A stretch of 64,000 bases of DNA from Thiotrichaceae bacterium UBA973 (lineage in GTDB: Bacteria > Pseudomonadota > Gammaproteobacteria > Eutrophobiales > Eutrophobiaceae): contig DBBX01000019.1 of NCBI GenBank assembly GCA_002292815.1, positions 62,001-126,000 on the forward strand, written 5' to 3'. The notes below the pieces were generated by a model. That model was not told the origin of the DNA, ran no database searches, and saw only the letters and a list, made by a program, of their open reading frames with translations. Shown in pieces: positions 28,044-36,338 of this stretch. Within the stretch, counting starts at the first letter, position 1; every line of letters starts with the position of its first letter. A program made the position numbers and the translations under genes.

Positions 28044-28742
28044 TCAATTTGATTGTTTTGTTACATCGCGCGGGCCAAATAATGCGGTACCAATACGAAC
28101 GATTGTAGCGCCTTCTGCAATTGCCGCAGTCATATCTTGAGTTGTTCCAATAGAAAGCGTATCAAGATCGGGCCTGGATATGCTTAATTCCTGTAATTTT
28201 TGCTTCAAAATCGAAAAAGGGATTCTTTGCTCATTAAAGTTGCTCGTAGGGGCCGGTAATGACATCAAGCCGCGTATTTTTAATCGCTTAAATTGCTCAA
28301 GCTCAGTTATAAAATTATCAGCATCATCTAGCTTGATGCCTGCCTTGCTATCTTCGCCACTAATATTGATTTGAACACATATATTTAATGGTGCCAGAGA
28401 CTCAGGCCGCAGCTCATTCAGGCGCCGGGCGATCTTGATCCTGTCTATGGTATGCACCCAATCGAAATGACTGGCAATTTGTCTGGTTTTATTTGATTGG
28501 ATCGGGCCTATGAAATGCCAGATCAGGTCGTGGTCGTCAATCGCGTCGATCTTTTCCACGGCTTCCTGACAGTAATTCTCGCCAAAATGACGCTGGCCTT
28601 CACTAACAGCAACCATTATCTCATCAACACTTCGTGTTTTACTGACCGCTAGCAAGCACACAGATGAATCAAGACGATTGAATCGTTTTTCTGCTACGCT
28701 TATCTCATTACGTATATGGTCAAGGTTTTCGATAATTTTCAT
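28044..28742 (-). CDS. yggS: PLP homeostasis protein YggS
   Basis: A 232-residue fold-III PLP-binding protein (YggS/PROSC family, PLPHP). The PLP lysine lies in LLAVSKTRSVDEI. HFGENYCQEAVEK, WHFIGPIQSNKTR and the end motif RPDLDTLSIGTTQDMTAAIAEG region are diagnostic. It has no catalytic activity of its own but controls free PLP levels and affects amino-acid pools. It heads the yggS-proC-yggT-yggU-metX-metW run, divergent from pilT. Confidence 0.94.
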   Translation of the reverse strand: MKIIENLDHIRNEISVAEKRFNRLDSSVCLLAVSKTRSVDEIMVAVSEGQRHFGENYCQEAVEKIDAIDDHDLIWHFIGPIQSNKTRQIASHFDWVHTIDRIKIARRLNELRPESLAPLNICVQINISGEDSKAGIKLDDADNFITELEQFKRLKIRGLMSLPAPTSNFNEQRIPFSILKQKLQELSISRPDLDTLSIGTTQDMTAAIAEGATIVRIGTALFGPRDVTKQSN

Positions 28743-28921
28743 AAAAAAGAGGCTATTACGGTAGTCTATAATTTAAAATATCAGTAAGATTGATAATGTA
28801 TGCGTGGTTGAACAATAATAATAGTTATAGTTTCTGGTTTGGCCCGTCTTGCATGTAAAAAATTAACAATAATATTGCAACATGCTTGGTCAATTATGTC
28901 ATTACCTAGTGGGAGGTATAA

Positions 28922-29956
28922 ATGGATATCGGTGAGCTCTTAGCCTTCGGTGTAAAAAATGGTAGTTCGGATCTGCATCTATCGGCAGGCGAACCCCCGA
29001 TGATACGTGTTGATGGTGATATGCGTCGTATCAACGTCCCGACCATGGATCATAAAGATGTGCATGACATGGTTTATGACATCATGAACGACAAACAGCG
29101 CAAAGACTATGAAGAGTTTCTGGAATGTGACTTTTCATTTGAAATTCCTGGGCTGGCTCGTTTTCGTGTTAATGCCTTTAACCAGAATCGTGGCTCAGGT
29201 GCTGTATTTCGAACAATTCCTTCAGAAATTATGTCGTTAGAACAGCTTAATGCCCCAAAAATATTCGAACAAATTTCAGATACACCACGTGGCGTTGTAC
29301 TGGTGACTGGCCCTACTGGTTCAGGCAAATCAACCACTCTTGCGGCTATGGTCAATCACAAGAATGAGACTGAATATGGACATATTCTTACCGTTGAAGA
29401 TCCCATCGAATTTGTGCATGTCAGCAAAAAATGCCTGATCAATCAGCGCGAAGTACATCGCGACACACTCGGGTTTAACGAAGCATTGCGTTCAGCACTG
29501 CGTGAAGATCCTGATGTGATATTAGTTGGCGAAATGCGAGATCTGGAGACAATTCGATTGGCATTGTCAGCTGCTGAAACAGGTCACTTGGTCTTTGGTA
29601 CGCTACATACTAGTTCTGCGGCAAAGACCATTGATCGTGTTGTCGATGTATTCCCAGCAGCGGAAAAAGATATGATTCGTGCGATGTTATCAGAATCACT
29701 GAAGTCCGTTATCTCACAGACATTATTGAAAAAAGCGGGTGGTGGTCGTGTAGCCGCACACGAAATCATGATGGGCACACCTGCTATTCGTAACCTGATT
29801 CGTGAAAACAAAATCGCACAGATGTATTCCGCTATTCAAACGGGACAAGCCCATGGCATGCAGACGCTAGATCAAAACCTGCAACAGCTTGTGCAGAAGA
29901 ATGTGGTGACTCGGCAAGAAGCCATATCGAAATGTGCAAATAAAGATAATTTCTAA
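28922..29956 (+). CDS. pilT: Type IV pilus retraction ATPase PilT
   Basis: A 344-residue cytoplasmic hexameric ATPase that depolymerises pili. It has Walker A GPTGSGKST (130-138), the Asp box VEDPIEF, Walker B DPDVILVGEMRD, the His box FGTLHTSSA, and the PilT-specific AIRNLIRE motif near the C-terminus, which is required for retraction. GGGAGG lies 8 bases before the ATG, a strong ribosome site. It heads an array with pilU and a third paralogue. Confidence 0.96.
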   Translation: MDIGELLAFGVKNGSSDLHLSAGEPPMIRVDGDMRRINVPTMDHKDVHDMVYDIMNDKQRKDYEEFLECDFSFEIPGLARFRVNAFNQNRGSGAVFRTIPSEIMSLEQLNAPKIFEQISDTPRGVVLVTGPTGSGKSTTLAAMVNHKNETEYGHILTVEDPIEFVHVSKKCLINQREVHRDTLGFNEALRSALREDPDVILVGEMRDLETIRLALSAAETGHLVFGTLHTSSAAKTIDRVVDVFPAAEKDMIRAMLSESLKSVISQTLLKKAGGGRVAAHEIMMGTPAIRNLIRENKIAQMYSAIQTGQAHGMQTLDQNLQQLVQKNVVTRQEAISKCANKDNF

Positions 29957-29993
29957 AACAATTATTAAGAATTCCTGATTCAGGAGAGGGCGA

Positions 29994-31160
29994 ATGGAAA
30001 GAGAACAGGCGATAAAATTTATGCGCGATCTTCTCAAGCTAATGATTGAGAAGGGAGGTTCCGATTTATTTATCACAGTTGGATTCCCGCCGGCAATGAA
30101 GATACACGGCAAGATGACACCGATTTCCAAGACTCAACTCACACCGGAAAATACCAAAGCTTTGGCTTATGCTGTTATGAATGACAAACAGCTAAAGGAA
30201 TATGAAGCGACCAAGGAATGTAACTTTGCAGTAGCGCCTGTAGGCATAGGCCGTTTCCGTGCCAATGCGTATATCCAACAGAGCTTTTGTGGTTTGGTTA
30301 TGCGTGTTATCGAAACCGATGTGCCAAATCTGGATAAGCTTGGCTTACCAGAAGTATTGAAAGATGTGGTGATGACTAAAAATGGGTTGGTTATCATGGT
30401 CGGTGGTACCGGTTCTGGTAAATCGACATCACTAGCAGCAATGCTTGATTATCGAAATGCCAATACCTATGGCCATATTATTACGATTGAGGATCCAATC
30501 GAGTATGTTCACCCTCATAAAAACTGCATCATTATGCAACGTGAAGTCGGCGTCGATTGTGATGATTGGGAAATAGCGTTAAAGAATACTCTGCGTCAGG
30601 CACCCGATGTCATTTTACTGGGTGAGATACGAGATAAAGAGACCATGGAATTTGGTATCGCCTTTGCTGAAACAGGTCACTTGGCTATGGCGACTTTGCA
30701 TGCGAATAGTTCTAACCAGGCATTGGATCGTATTATTAACTTTTTCTCAGAAGAACGTAAAATGCAGTTGTTAATGGACTTGTCACTCAACTTGAAAGCG
30801 GTTATATCACAACGCTTATTAAAGACCATCGATGGTAAAGGACGTGCCGCTGCGATCGAAATTTTGCTCAATTCACCCTTGATTTCAGATTTGATCCTTA
30901 AGGGTGAAGTGCACGAGATCAAGAACATCATGTCGAAATCTAATGAGCTGGGTATGAAGACCTTTGACCAGGCGCTATTTGATTTGTTCGAAGAAGACAA
31001 GATTACACTTGAAGATGCTTTACGTTCTGCTGATTCAATGAATGAGTTGCGCCTACGAATTAAACTGGAAGGAAAAGCAGCGAAAGGAGGAGATGCATTG
31101 GATGGATTTGAGCATCTTAGCCTTGAAGAGTCTGATGATGAATCCGGCATGATGCGTTAG
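29994..31160 (+). CDS. pilU: Type IV pilus accessory retraction ATPase PilU
   Basis: A 388-residue PilT paralogue with Walker A GGTGSGKST (137-145), the Asp box IEDPIEYVHP, Walker B APDVILLGEIRD and ATLHANSSNQAL. It lacks AIRNLIRE; the matching site reads PLISDLILKG, as in PilU. A long acidic tail ends ESDDESGMMR. PilU works with PilT and boosts retraction force but normally cannot retract without it. It lies 37 bp after pilT, behind a clear AGGAGAGG site. Confidence 0.93.
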   Translation: MEREQAIKFMRDLLKLMIEKGGSDLFITVGFPPAMKIHGKMTPISKTQLTPENTKALAYAVMNDKQLKEYEATKECNFAVAPVGIGRFRANAYIQQSFCGLVMRVIETDVPNLDKLGLPEVLKDVVMTKNGLVIMVGGTGSGKSTSLAAMLDYRNANTYGHIITIEDPIEYVHPHKNCIIMQREVGVDCDDWEIALKNTLRQAPDVILLGEIRDKETMEFGIAFAETGHLAMATLHANSSNQALDRIINFFSEERKMQLLMDLSLNLKAVISQRLLKTIDGKGRAAAIEILLNSPLISDLILKGEVHEIKNIMSKSNELGMKTFDQALFDLFEEDKITLEDALRSADSMNELRLRIKLEGKAAKGGDALDGFEHLSLEESDDESGMMR

Positions 31161-31214
31161 TCTGCCCGACATACTTCATTGAACAAATAATAAAAAAGGT
31201 AGCGTTAATATTCC

Positions 31215-32270
31215 ATGGATATCACACCGTATTTAAAACTGATGGTTGAAAAAGAAGCATCGGATCTTTTTCTCACAACTGATTCTCCAGTCAAAGTGAA
31301 GATGGAAGGCAAGTCGACTTCTGTTGGTAAAACAATATTAACCGGTGAGCTAACGAAGGCTGCTGCTTACGGCATAATGAATGAAAAGCAGATTGCAGAG
31401 TTTGAAGATAGATTAGAGTGTGATTTTGCTATCCCCTTAGCTGACCAAGCCCGTTTTCGAGTCAATGTATTTCGCCAGCGCGGTGAGGTTGGTATGGTGT
31501 TACGCCGTATTCCAAATGAAATTCCGACCATAGCCGAGCTTGGTGTGCCTGAGATTTTATCAGAAATGATTATGAACAAACGTGGTCTCATCTTAATGGT
31601 TGGTGGAACTGGCTCCGGTAAATCAACGACTCTGGCCGCAATGATAAATCATCGTAATGCGAACATGTCAGGTCACATTCTAACGATTGAAGACCCGGTC
31701 GAATTTAGCCACCCAAACCTCAAATCAATCATCAACCAACGTGAAGTTGGGGTAGATACTCAATCCTATGCGAATGCGCTAAAGGCCTCTTTGCGTGAAG
31801 CACCTGATGTGATTCTAATTGGTGAGATTCGAGACAGAACCACAATGGAAGCTGCTCTAGAACTGTCTAATACGGGACACTTGGCGATATCTACACTACA
31901 TGCGAATAATGCCAATCAGGCGATGGAACGTGTCATCAACATGTTTCCACAAGATATGCATAAACAACTATTTATGGATTTGTCATTGAATATTCGTGCG
32001 GTTGTATCACAACGGCTGGTATTAGCTGTCGATGGTAAACGCTGTGCTGCAATTGAGATTTTAGTCAACACACCGCATATCCAAGAATTGATCCTGAAAG
32101 GTGATATCGATGAGCTCAAAGTCGCAATGGCTGAAAGTGGTCAAAGAGGCATGCAAACCTTTGATGCGGCATTATTTGATTTATATAAAGAAGGACGAAT
32201 AGAGCTGGAAGAGGCATTGAATAATGCTGATTCAAGAACCAATCTAGAGAACAAAATCAGTTTTGGTTAA
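31215..32270 (+). CDS. Third PilT-family ATPase, PilU-like
   Basis: A 351-residue retraction-type ATPase with Walker A GGTGSGKST (130-138), Asp box IEDPVEFSHP, Walker B APDVILIGEIRD and STLHANNANQAM. Its C-terminus reads PHIQELILKG, so it is closer to PilU than to PilT, but it lacks PilU's acidic tail. All catalytic motifs are intact. It lies 54 bp after pilU and is followed by a terminator, so it is the last gene of a pilT-pilU-pilU-like run. A second PilU may tune retraction or act on another pilus. Confidence 0.88.
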   Translation: MDITPYLKLMVEKEASDLFLTTDSPVKVKMEGKSTSVGKTILTGELTKAAAYGIMNEKQIAEFEDRLECDFAIPLADQARFRVNVFRQRGEVGMVLRRIPNEIPTIAELGVPEILSEMIMNKRGLILMVGGTGSGKSTTLAAMINHRNANMSGHILTIEDPVEFSHPNLKSIINQREVGVDTQSYANALKASLREAPDVILIGEIRDRTTMEAALELSNTGHLAISTLHANNANQAMERVINMFPQDMHKQLFMDLSLNIRAVVSQRLVLAVDGKRCAAIEILVNTPHIQELILKGDIDELKVAMAESGQRGMQTFDAALFDLYKEGRIELEEALNNADSRTNLENKISFG

Positions 32271-32292
32271 TAAACAATAAAATTAGTTATAA

Positions 32293-32315
32293 AAAAGGGG
32301 CTTATAGCCCCTTTT
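32293..32315 (+). terminator. Rho-independent terminator after the pilT-family array
   Basis: AAAAGGGGC and GCCCCTTTT flank a five-base TTATA loop 22 bases after the stop of the third ATPase gene. The GC stem and T run are typical. It separates this array from the PilZ gene. Confidence 0.85.
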
Positions 32316-32389
32316 GCGTTAATAAGACTAAAAAACTACCCATAAAAGAAGCTAGAGCGCTTTTTTAATTCAAGGTATTGAGGTTTTCA

Positions 32390-32806
32390 TTGAGAGAATT
32401 TATTCGACATCCAACATCAGTACCTTTTCAGCTTGATAAGCTGGATAGCGAGGTGTCGCATGGCATTAATACTTTAAATAATGTCAGTTTTGGTGGTGTG
32501 TCATGTTTATGTTCCGAGCCTATAGAAAAAGGTAAGACGGTGAAAATGAAGGTTAATTGCATTAACCCCAATTTTGAGATCACCGGCAAGACGGTTTGGT
32601 GTCGTGCGACAAATAATCAATATGAGATAGGGATAGAATTTATTGTTAGCAAAGATACGATTTTCCATTTGCGTATGGTTGAGCAGATTTGTCATATTGA
32701 GCATTACCGAAACGAAATTTTGCATAAAGAAGCTCGAGTATTAAGTAGTGAAGAGGCTGCCAGCGAATGGATAGAAAAATATGCAGGTAATTTTCCAGAG
32801 GGATGA
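32390..32806 (+). CDS. PilZ-domain protein, predicted c-di-GMP binding
   Basis: A 138-residue PilZ protein. The c-di-GMP signature is intact: REFIR at 2-6 (RxxxR) and NVSFGG (N-x-S-x-x-G). Conserved VWCRATNNQYEIGIEF follows. Two TTG codons can start the frame. TTG 32390 has GAGG 6 bases upstream, while TTG 32378 has a badly spaced site, so 32390 is preferred. It follows the retraction ATPases after a terminator and may link c-di-GMP level to pilus activity or another envelope function. Confidence 0.8.
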   Translation: MREFIRHPTSVPFQLDKLDSEVSHGINTLNNVSFGGVSCLCSEPIEKGKTVKMKVNCINPNFEITGKTVWCRATNNQYEIGIEFIVSKDTIFHLRMVEQICHIEHYRNEILHKEARVLSSEEAASEWIEKYAGNFPEG

Positions 32807-32910
32807 TTAATAATGAATGACACATTGAAACGCGAAAAGCTTACATTTTAAAAAGTGCTTTTTAAAATATTTGTAATTTTAATTTCGGAAAGTTTATATA
32901 GACTAGTTAT

Positions 32911-34056
32911 ATGAACGTGTTTCAATCACGACGACAGTTTTTACAATACGCCATGCTTGGATTAAGCAGTATGGCAATTCCCACTTTGGCGAATGCTAAT
33001 AAGCTTGCTGCTACCAGTTTAATCAAAGAAACATTGCTTGATAAAAACCTCAATATTGAAATACCGAGTGGTAGTATCATTCGACAGATAGCCCAATCAA
33101 GCCTACCCGTTATTAACAATGAACCGTTCGTTTGGCATGGAGCACCCGATGGCGGGGCTTGTTTCGCCACAGCAGATGACGGCTGGGTCTATGTCTCCAA
33201 CAGTGAGATGAAAAACAAGAAAGGCGGCGCTAGTGCCATCAGGTTTAATAGCAAGGGTGAGATTGTTGATGCCTACCCGATATTAAATAACACATCGCGT
33301 AATTGCGCGGGTGGTAAGACGCCATGGAATACATGGTTATCCTGTGAAGAATCAGGAGACCATGGACAGGTCTATGAATGTGACCCCGCAGGAAAACAAG
33401 CAGCAGTAGTAAGACCAGCAATGGGAAGCTTTAATCATGAAGCAGCGGCGATAGACCCGGGCAGCGATTATGTTTACTTGACCGAAGATGTAAAAGACGG
33501 TTGTTTCTATCGCTTCAAGCCGCACAAAAGAAATGATCTGTCGGAAGGTATTCTTGAAGTCGCAGTCCCAAACAAAAATGTATTATCCTGGAAGACAATA
33601 GACGATCCCTTAGCGCAAGCAAAACCGACACGTTATCAAGTTATGGAGGCTGCACGTTTTAAAGGCGGCGAAGGTATTGTTTATCACAACCAGCAGATAT
33701 TCTTTACAACAAAGATCGATAACGTCGTGTGGGCATACCATACCCAGACCTATTTAATCTCCAAGGTCTATGATGCGAGTTATTACTCACTTCCCTTACT
33801 AACTGGTGTTGATAATATTGAAGTCAGTCAGTCAGGCGAACTCTTGATCGCAGAAGACGGTGGCAATATGCAAATTATTGCTTTAGATAATAGCTATCAA
33901 CCGCATGTGCTTGTTGATGTTCACGGACAAGACAGATCAGAAATTACCGGCCCTGCTTTTTCTCCAGATGGTAAACGCTTGTACTTTTCTTCACAGAGAG
34001 GGGAAACAGGTCGAGATAAAGATGGGATAACGTATGAGATTAGCTTTACTAATTAA
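32911..34056 (+). CDS. Tat-exported DUF839/PhoX-like protein
   Basis: A 381-residue protein with a twin-arginine signal (SRRQFLQYAMLGLSSMA, residues 6-22, cut near NANK). The DUF839 hallmark NCAGGKTPWNTWLSCEES is present, along with FNHEAAAIDP and ISRPAFSPDG-like beta-propeller segments (here ITGPAFSPDGKRLYFSSQRG). PhoX enzymes of this superfamily are calcium- and iron-dependent periplasmic phosphatases, but this protein is far shorter than classical PhoX, so phosphatase activity is only a guess. A terminator hairpin follows the stop. Confidence 0.8.
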   Translation: MNVFQSRRQFLQYAMLGLSSMAIPTLANANKLAATSLIKETLLDKNLNIEIPSGSIIRQIAQSSLPVINNEPFVWHGAPDGGACFATADDGWVYVSNSEMKNKKGGASAIRFNSKGEIVDAYPILNNTSRNCAGGKTPWNTWLSCEESGDHGQVYECDPAGKQAAVVRPAMGSFNHEAAAIDPGSDYVYLTEDVKDGCFYRFKPHKRNDLSEGILEVAVPNKNVLSWKTIDDPLAQAKPTRYQVMEAARFKGGEGIVYHNQQIFFTTKIDNVVWAYHTQTYLISKVYDASYYSLPLLTGVDNIEVSQSGELLIAEDGGNMQIIALDNSYQPHVLVDVHGQDRSEITGPAFSPDGKRLYFSSQRGETGRDKDGITYEISFTN

Positions 34057-34060
34057 AATA

Positions 34061-34090
34061 AAAAAAAAGCCCGGATAACCGGGCTTTTTT
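34061..34090. terminator. Bidirectional terminator between convergent genes
   Basis: AGCCCGG-ATAA-CCGGGCT with A-rich and T-rich flanks works in both directions. It sits between the stops of the PhoX-like gene and the peroxiredoxin gene. Confidence 0.92.
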
Positions 34091-34111
34091 AATATTACAG
34101 CTGCAAACGAT

Positions 34112-34717
34112 TTATAGACTACCTTCGTTTTCTGAAAGATAAGCAGCAACACCTTCAGGGCTTGCTTGCATTCCTTTATCACCTTTATTCCAGCCAGCAG
34201 GACAAACTTCACCATGCTCTTCATGGAACAATAAAGCGTCAACCATACGGATCATTTCATCAACGTCACGACCTAATGGCAGGTCATTAACTACTTGATG
34301 TCTGACTACACCATTGGTGTCAATCAGGAAAGATCCACGATAAGCAACGGCACCGTCTGGAGTCTCAACATCATAGTCTTTACAGATACCATGTGTCAGA
34401 TCAGCAACCAACGGATAAGCAACTTCACCTATGCCGCCTTTGTTTATTGGCGTGTTACGCCATGCGTTGTGGGTAAAGTGAGAATCGATAGAAACACCTA
34501 TAACCTGAGTATTACGTTTTTCAAATTCAGGAATTCGTTTACTAAAAGCAATTAACTCAGATGGACAAACAAAGGTGAAATCCAGAGGATAAAAGAAGAT
34601 AACAGCATTCTTGCCTTTGATTTGTTCTTTCAGATTAAATGCATCAACGATAGTGCCATCAGCTAATACAGCAGGGGCGGTGAAATCAGGTGCTTCGCGA
34701 CCAACTAATACAGACAT
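34112..34717 (-). CDS. Typical 2-Cys peroxiredoxin (AhpC/Prx1 type)
   Basis: A 201-residue thiol peroxidase. The peroxidatic cysteine is Cys51 in FYPLDFTFVCPSE, and the resolving cysteine is Cys172 in EVCPAGW. It detoxifies H2O2 and alkyl hydroperoxides and needs thioredoxin or AhpF for recycling; no ahpF is adjacent. TAAGGAG lies 9 bases before the ATG. An 8-bp inverted repeat (34758-34790) lies in the leader region. Confidence 0.94.
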   Translation of the reverse strand: MSVLVGREAPDFTAPAVLADGTIVDAFNLKEQIKGKNAVIFFYPLDFTFVCPSELIAFSKRIPEFEKRNTQVIGVSIDSHFTHNAWRNTPINKGGIGEVAYPLVADLTHGICKDYDVETPDGAVAYRGSFLIDTNGVVRHQVVNDLPLGRDVDEMIRMVDALLFHEEHGEVCPAGWNKGDKGMQASPEGVAAYLSENEGSL

Positions 34718-34757
34718 TAATAATACTCCTTAGAGATGTTTATGGATTTATAGGGTT

Positions 34758-34790
34758 AAAGCTTGATATTCGGTTTAGAAAGCAAGCTTT
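34758..34790. repeat. Inverted repeat in the peroxiredoxin leader
   Basis: AAAGCTTG (34758-34765) and CAAGCTTT (34783-34790) are perfect 8-bp arms with a 17-base spacer. They lie 41-73 bases upstream of the peroxiredoxin ATG. It could be an operator dyad or a leader hairpin. Confidence 0.4.
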
Positions 34791-34925
34791 TAAATACGTC
34801 TCATACTAAATAACGAAGCGTATTATTACAGAGATTGACTGTTTTTAGAATAGGTCTAAAAAGTTAAGTGCATTAGTTCCCGTGAGAGGCTTTGTCTAAG
34901 ACAAATAGCGTTATTAATTAATGAC

Positions 34926-35192
34926 TTACCTTAATTGACTATCTTTGCTGCCACGGCGATTGATGCCGGTGAAAGCGACTTTCTTCTTATCAAGTTCAGA
35001 TTGGCAATGGACACAGAAACGAACGCCGGGGATGGCTTCTCGACGTGCTGGTGGTATCTCAGCATCACATTCTTCGCAATGCGTTAAGCTCTCGCCCACA
35101 GGCATTTCGCTACGCGCCTGTTTGATCGCGTCTTTGATGCTTGCATCGATTTGTTCTTGAACGGCTCCTTCAGGGGCCCAACCGGTTGCCAT
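34926..35192 (-). CDS. DksA/TraR-type C4 zinc-finger protein
   Basis: An 88-residue protein with a four-cysteine zinc site (Cys39, Cys42, Cys60, Cys63) in CEECDAEIPPARR...FCVHC, matching the short YbiI-like DksA/TraR family. It lacks most of the coiled coil that DksA inserts in the RNA-polymerase channel, so a DksA-like effect on transcription is possible but unproven. It is separated from the peroxiredoxin gene by about 210 bp. Confidence 0.85.
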   Translation of the reverse strand: MATGWAPEGAVQEQIDASIKDAIKQARSEMPVGESLTHCEECDAEIPPARREAIPGVRFCVHCQSELDKKKVAFTGINRRGSKDSQLR

Positions 35193-35304
35193 TGTCTTTT
35201 CCTGCTGAATCTATTGGATTATTAAAAGTAGGCTAATTGTTGGGTTTGTGCAAGTTTCGGTCGAATGATTTGGCTATTTGAATGTTGATTTTGCCTTGTT
35301 CGGA

Positions 35305-35352
35305 GAGTCACTTTTCTTTACGTGGCCGAAGAAAAGTAACCAAAAGAAAGAT
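35305..35352. repeat. Dispersed intergenic inverted-repeat element
   Basis: ACTTTTCTT (35310-35318) and AAGAAAAGT (35329-35337) are perfect 9-bp arms around a 10-base loop, followed by AACCAAAAGAAAG. This ACTTTTCTTT...AAAGAAAAGTAACCAAAAGAAA pattern is, from memory, a widespread intergenic repeat in gammaproteobacteria. Confidence 0.6.
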
Positions 35353-35449
35353 CACCTTGATGACTTACCCCGCGGGTACCTTCGGCATTGTTTTATTTGT
35401 TTCGACACGCACATACGTATTCATCGGTTTTGTCTCCTGATTCGCTTTA

Positions 35450-35465
35450 CTTCCTGTATCCATGC
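35450..35465. repeat. Short dispersed motif, copy 1
   Basis: CTTCCTGTATCCATGC matches 14 of 16 bases with 42724-42739. Both copies are intergenic. Confidence 0.45.
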
Positions 35466-35580
35466 AGTCGTGTCCTAATGCGCTTAGCTATATCCATGTA
35501 GCTCAATCGAGAGATAAAACAGCAGCTCAGTAGGTTATAAGGAGAAATGAAAAGATCAATCGACACTGCCCCTTTTGATT

Positions 35581-36156
35581 TTAACGTTTCCTTGGAAAGA
35601 AAAAATTACTGCCATAAAAAGTATGTCGTGGTAGAAGATCGGGGCCTTCATATACGCTTTTGACATCGGATACTGAATAGACTGCGGTATTATCGAGCTC
35701 TTTAATTAATTTGATGATGTTTGGAACATTGCGCCGTTTTTCGATAATAAACATTAATTCAATCAGTTTGTTATCACCCATGTCGCCATCAACTGATACG
35801 ACCTGAAACCCTTTATGGCGTAACTTTTCTGCGAGAATGTCGCGATTGAATTAAAGGCAGCGGATAAGTTCATTACCAATGGCGAAATGATTTTCAATCA
35901 ACATGCCGACATAATTACCAACCGAAAAGCCACCGGCATAAGCTAATGTCAGGTACCATTGGTCGAGGTGTTTAAAAACCTGACCTGCCGCAATAAGCCA
36001 AATGATGATTTCAAAAAAACCAATAAAAGCCGCTAGAAATTTGTTGCCGCGAAACATGTGAATAGTACGAATGGTACCAAGAGAAACATCCGTGACTCGG
36101 GCAAGAAAAATGATTACTGCTAATAAATAGGGCATTTGTGCTAATGAATCATACAT
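35581..36156 (-). pseudogene. UPF0316 (DUF5698-DUF2179) membrane protein gene broken by one in-frame TAA
   Basis: Read from ATG 36156, the first 101 codons give the UPF0316 N-terminus: ARVTDVSLGTIRTIHMFRG, GFFEIIIWLIAAGQVF, GFSVGNYVGMLIENH, with three membrane helices. A TAA at 35851-35853 then interrupts the frame. The same frame continues at once with FNRDILAEKLRHKGFQVV and the C-terminal DUF2179 domain (KRRNVPNIIKLI...AVYSVSDVKSVYEG), ending at 35581. Both halves are full length and no frameshift is needed. It may be a recent nonsense mutation, a sequence error, or readthrough. The intact family is about 190 residues, function unknown. Confidence 0.85.
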
Positions 36157-36338
36157 AGGATGGCGAGCTACTCAGAGGAAGGTTGGCTACCCTACTGTAA
36201 TTCGCACAATCCCACAACGATACCAAATGCAATTCTAGGATAAGGTGACTGATTTAATTAATCAGGTGTTTGTGATAATCCTTGGCCAAATATATGAATT
36301 CAAAAAGGTTCAGTGTCGATTGATTATCTTATATACTG

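Larger units (their letters stand above)
35193..35580. other. 388-bp intergenic region with a repeat element and no credible gene
   Basis: It holds an inverted-repeat element (35305-35352) and the short dispersed motif at 35450-35465. Short open frames here encode only the repeat translation (LFFTWPKKSNQKK), a familiar artefact in gammaproteobacterial genomes. I see no supported gene or promoter. Confidence 0.6.

Noticed and set aside
28840..28853. Sigma-54-like promoter upstream of pilT (TGGCCCGTCTTGCA)
   Set aside because: The GG and GC dinucleotides are 10 bp apart instead of the required 12, so it should not be functional.
35278..35478. 66-codon frame with LFFTWPKKSNQKK
   Set aside because: It is the translation of the intergenic inverted-repeat element, a known annotation artefact.
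36248..36264. CTGATT-TAATT-AATCAG dyad as an FNR site or terminator
   Set aside because: The half-sites do not fit TTGAT-N4-ATCAA, and there is neither a GC stem nor a T run.
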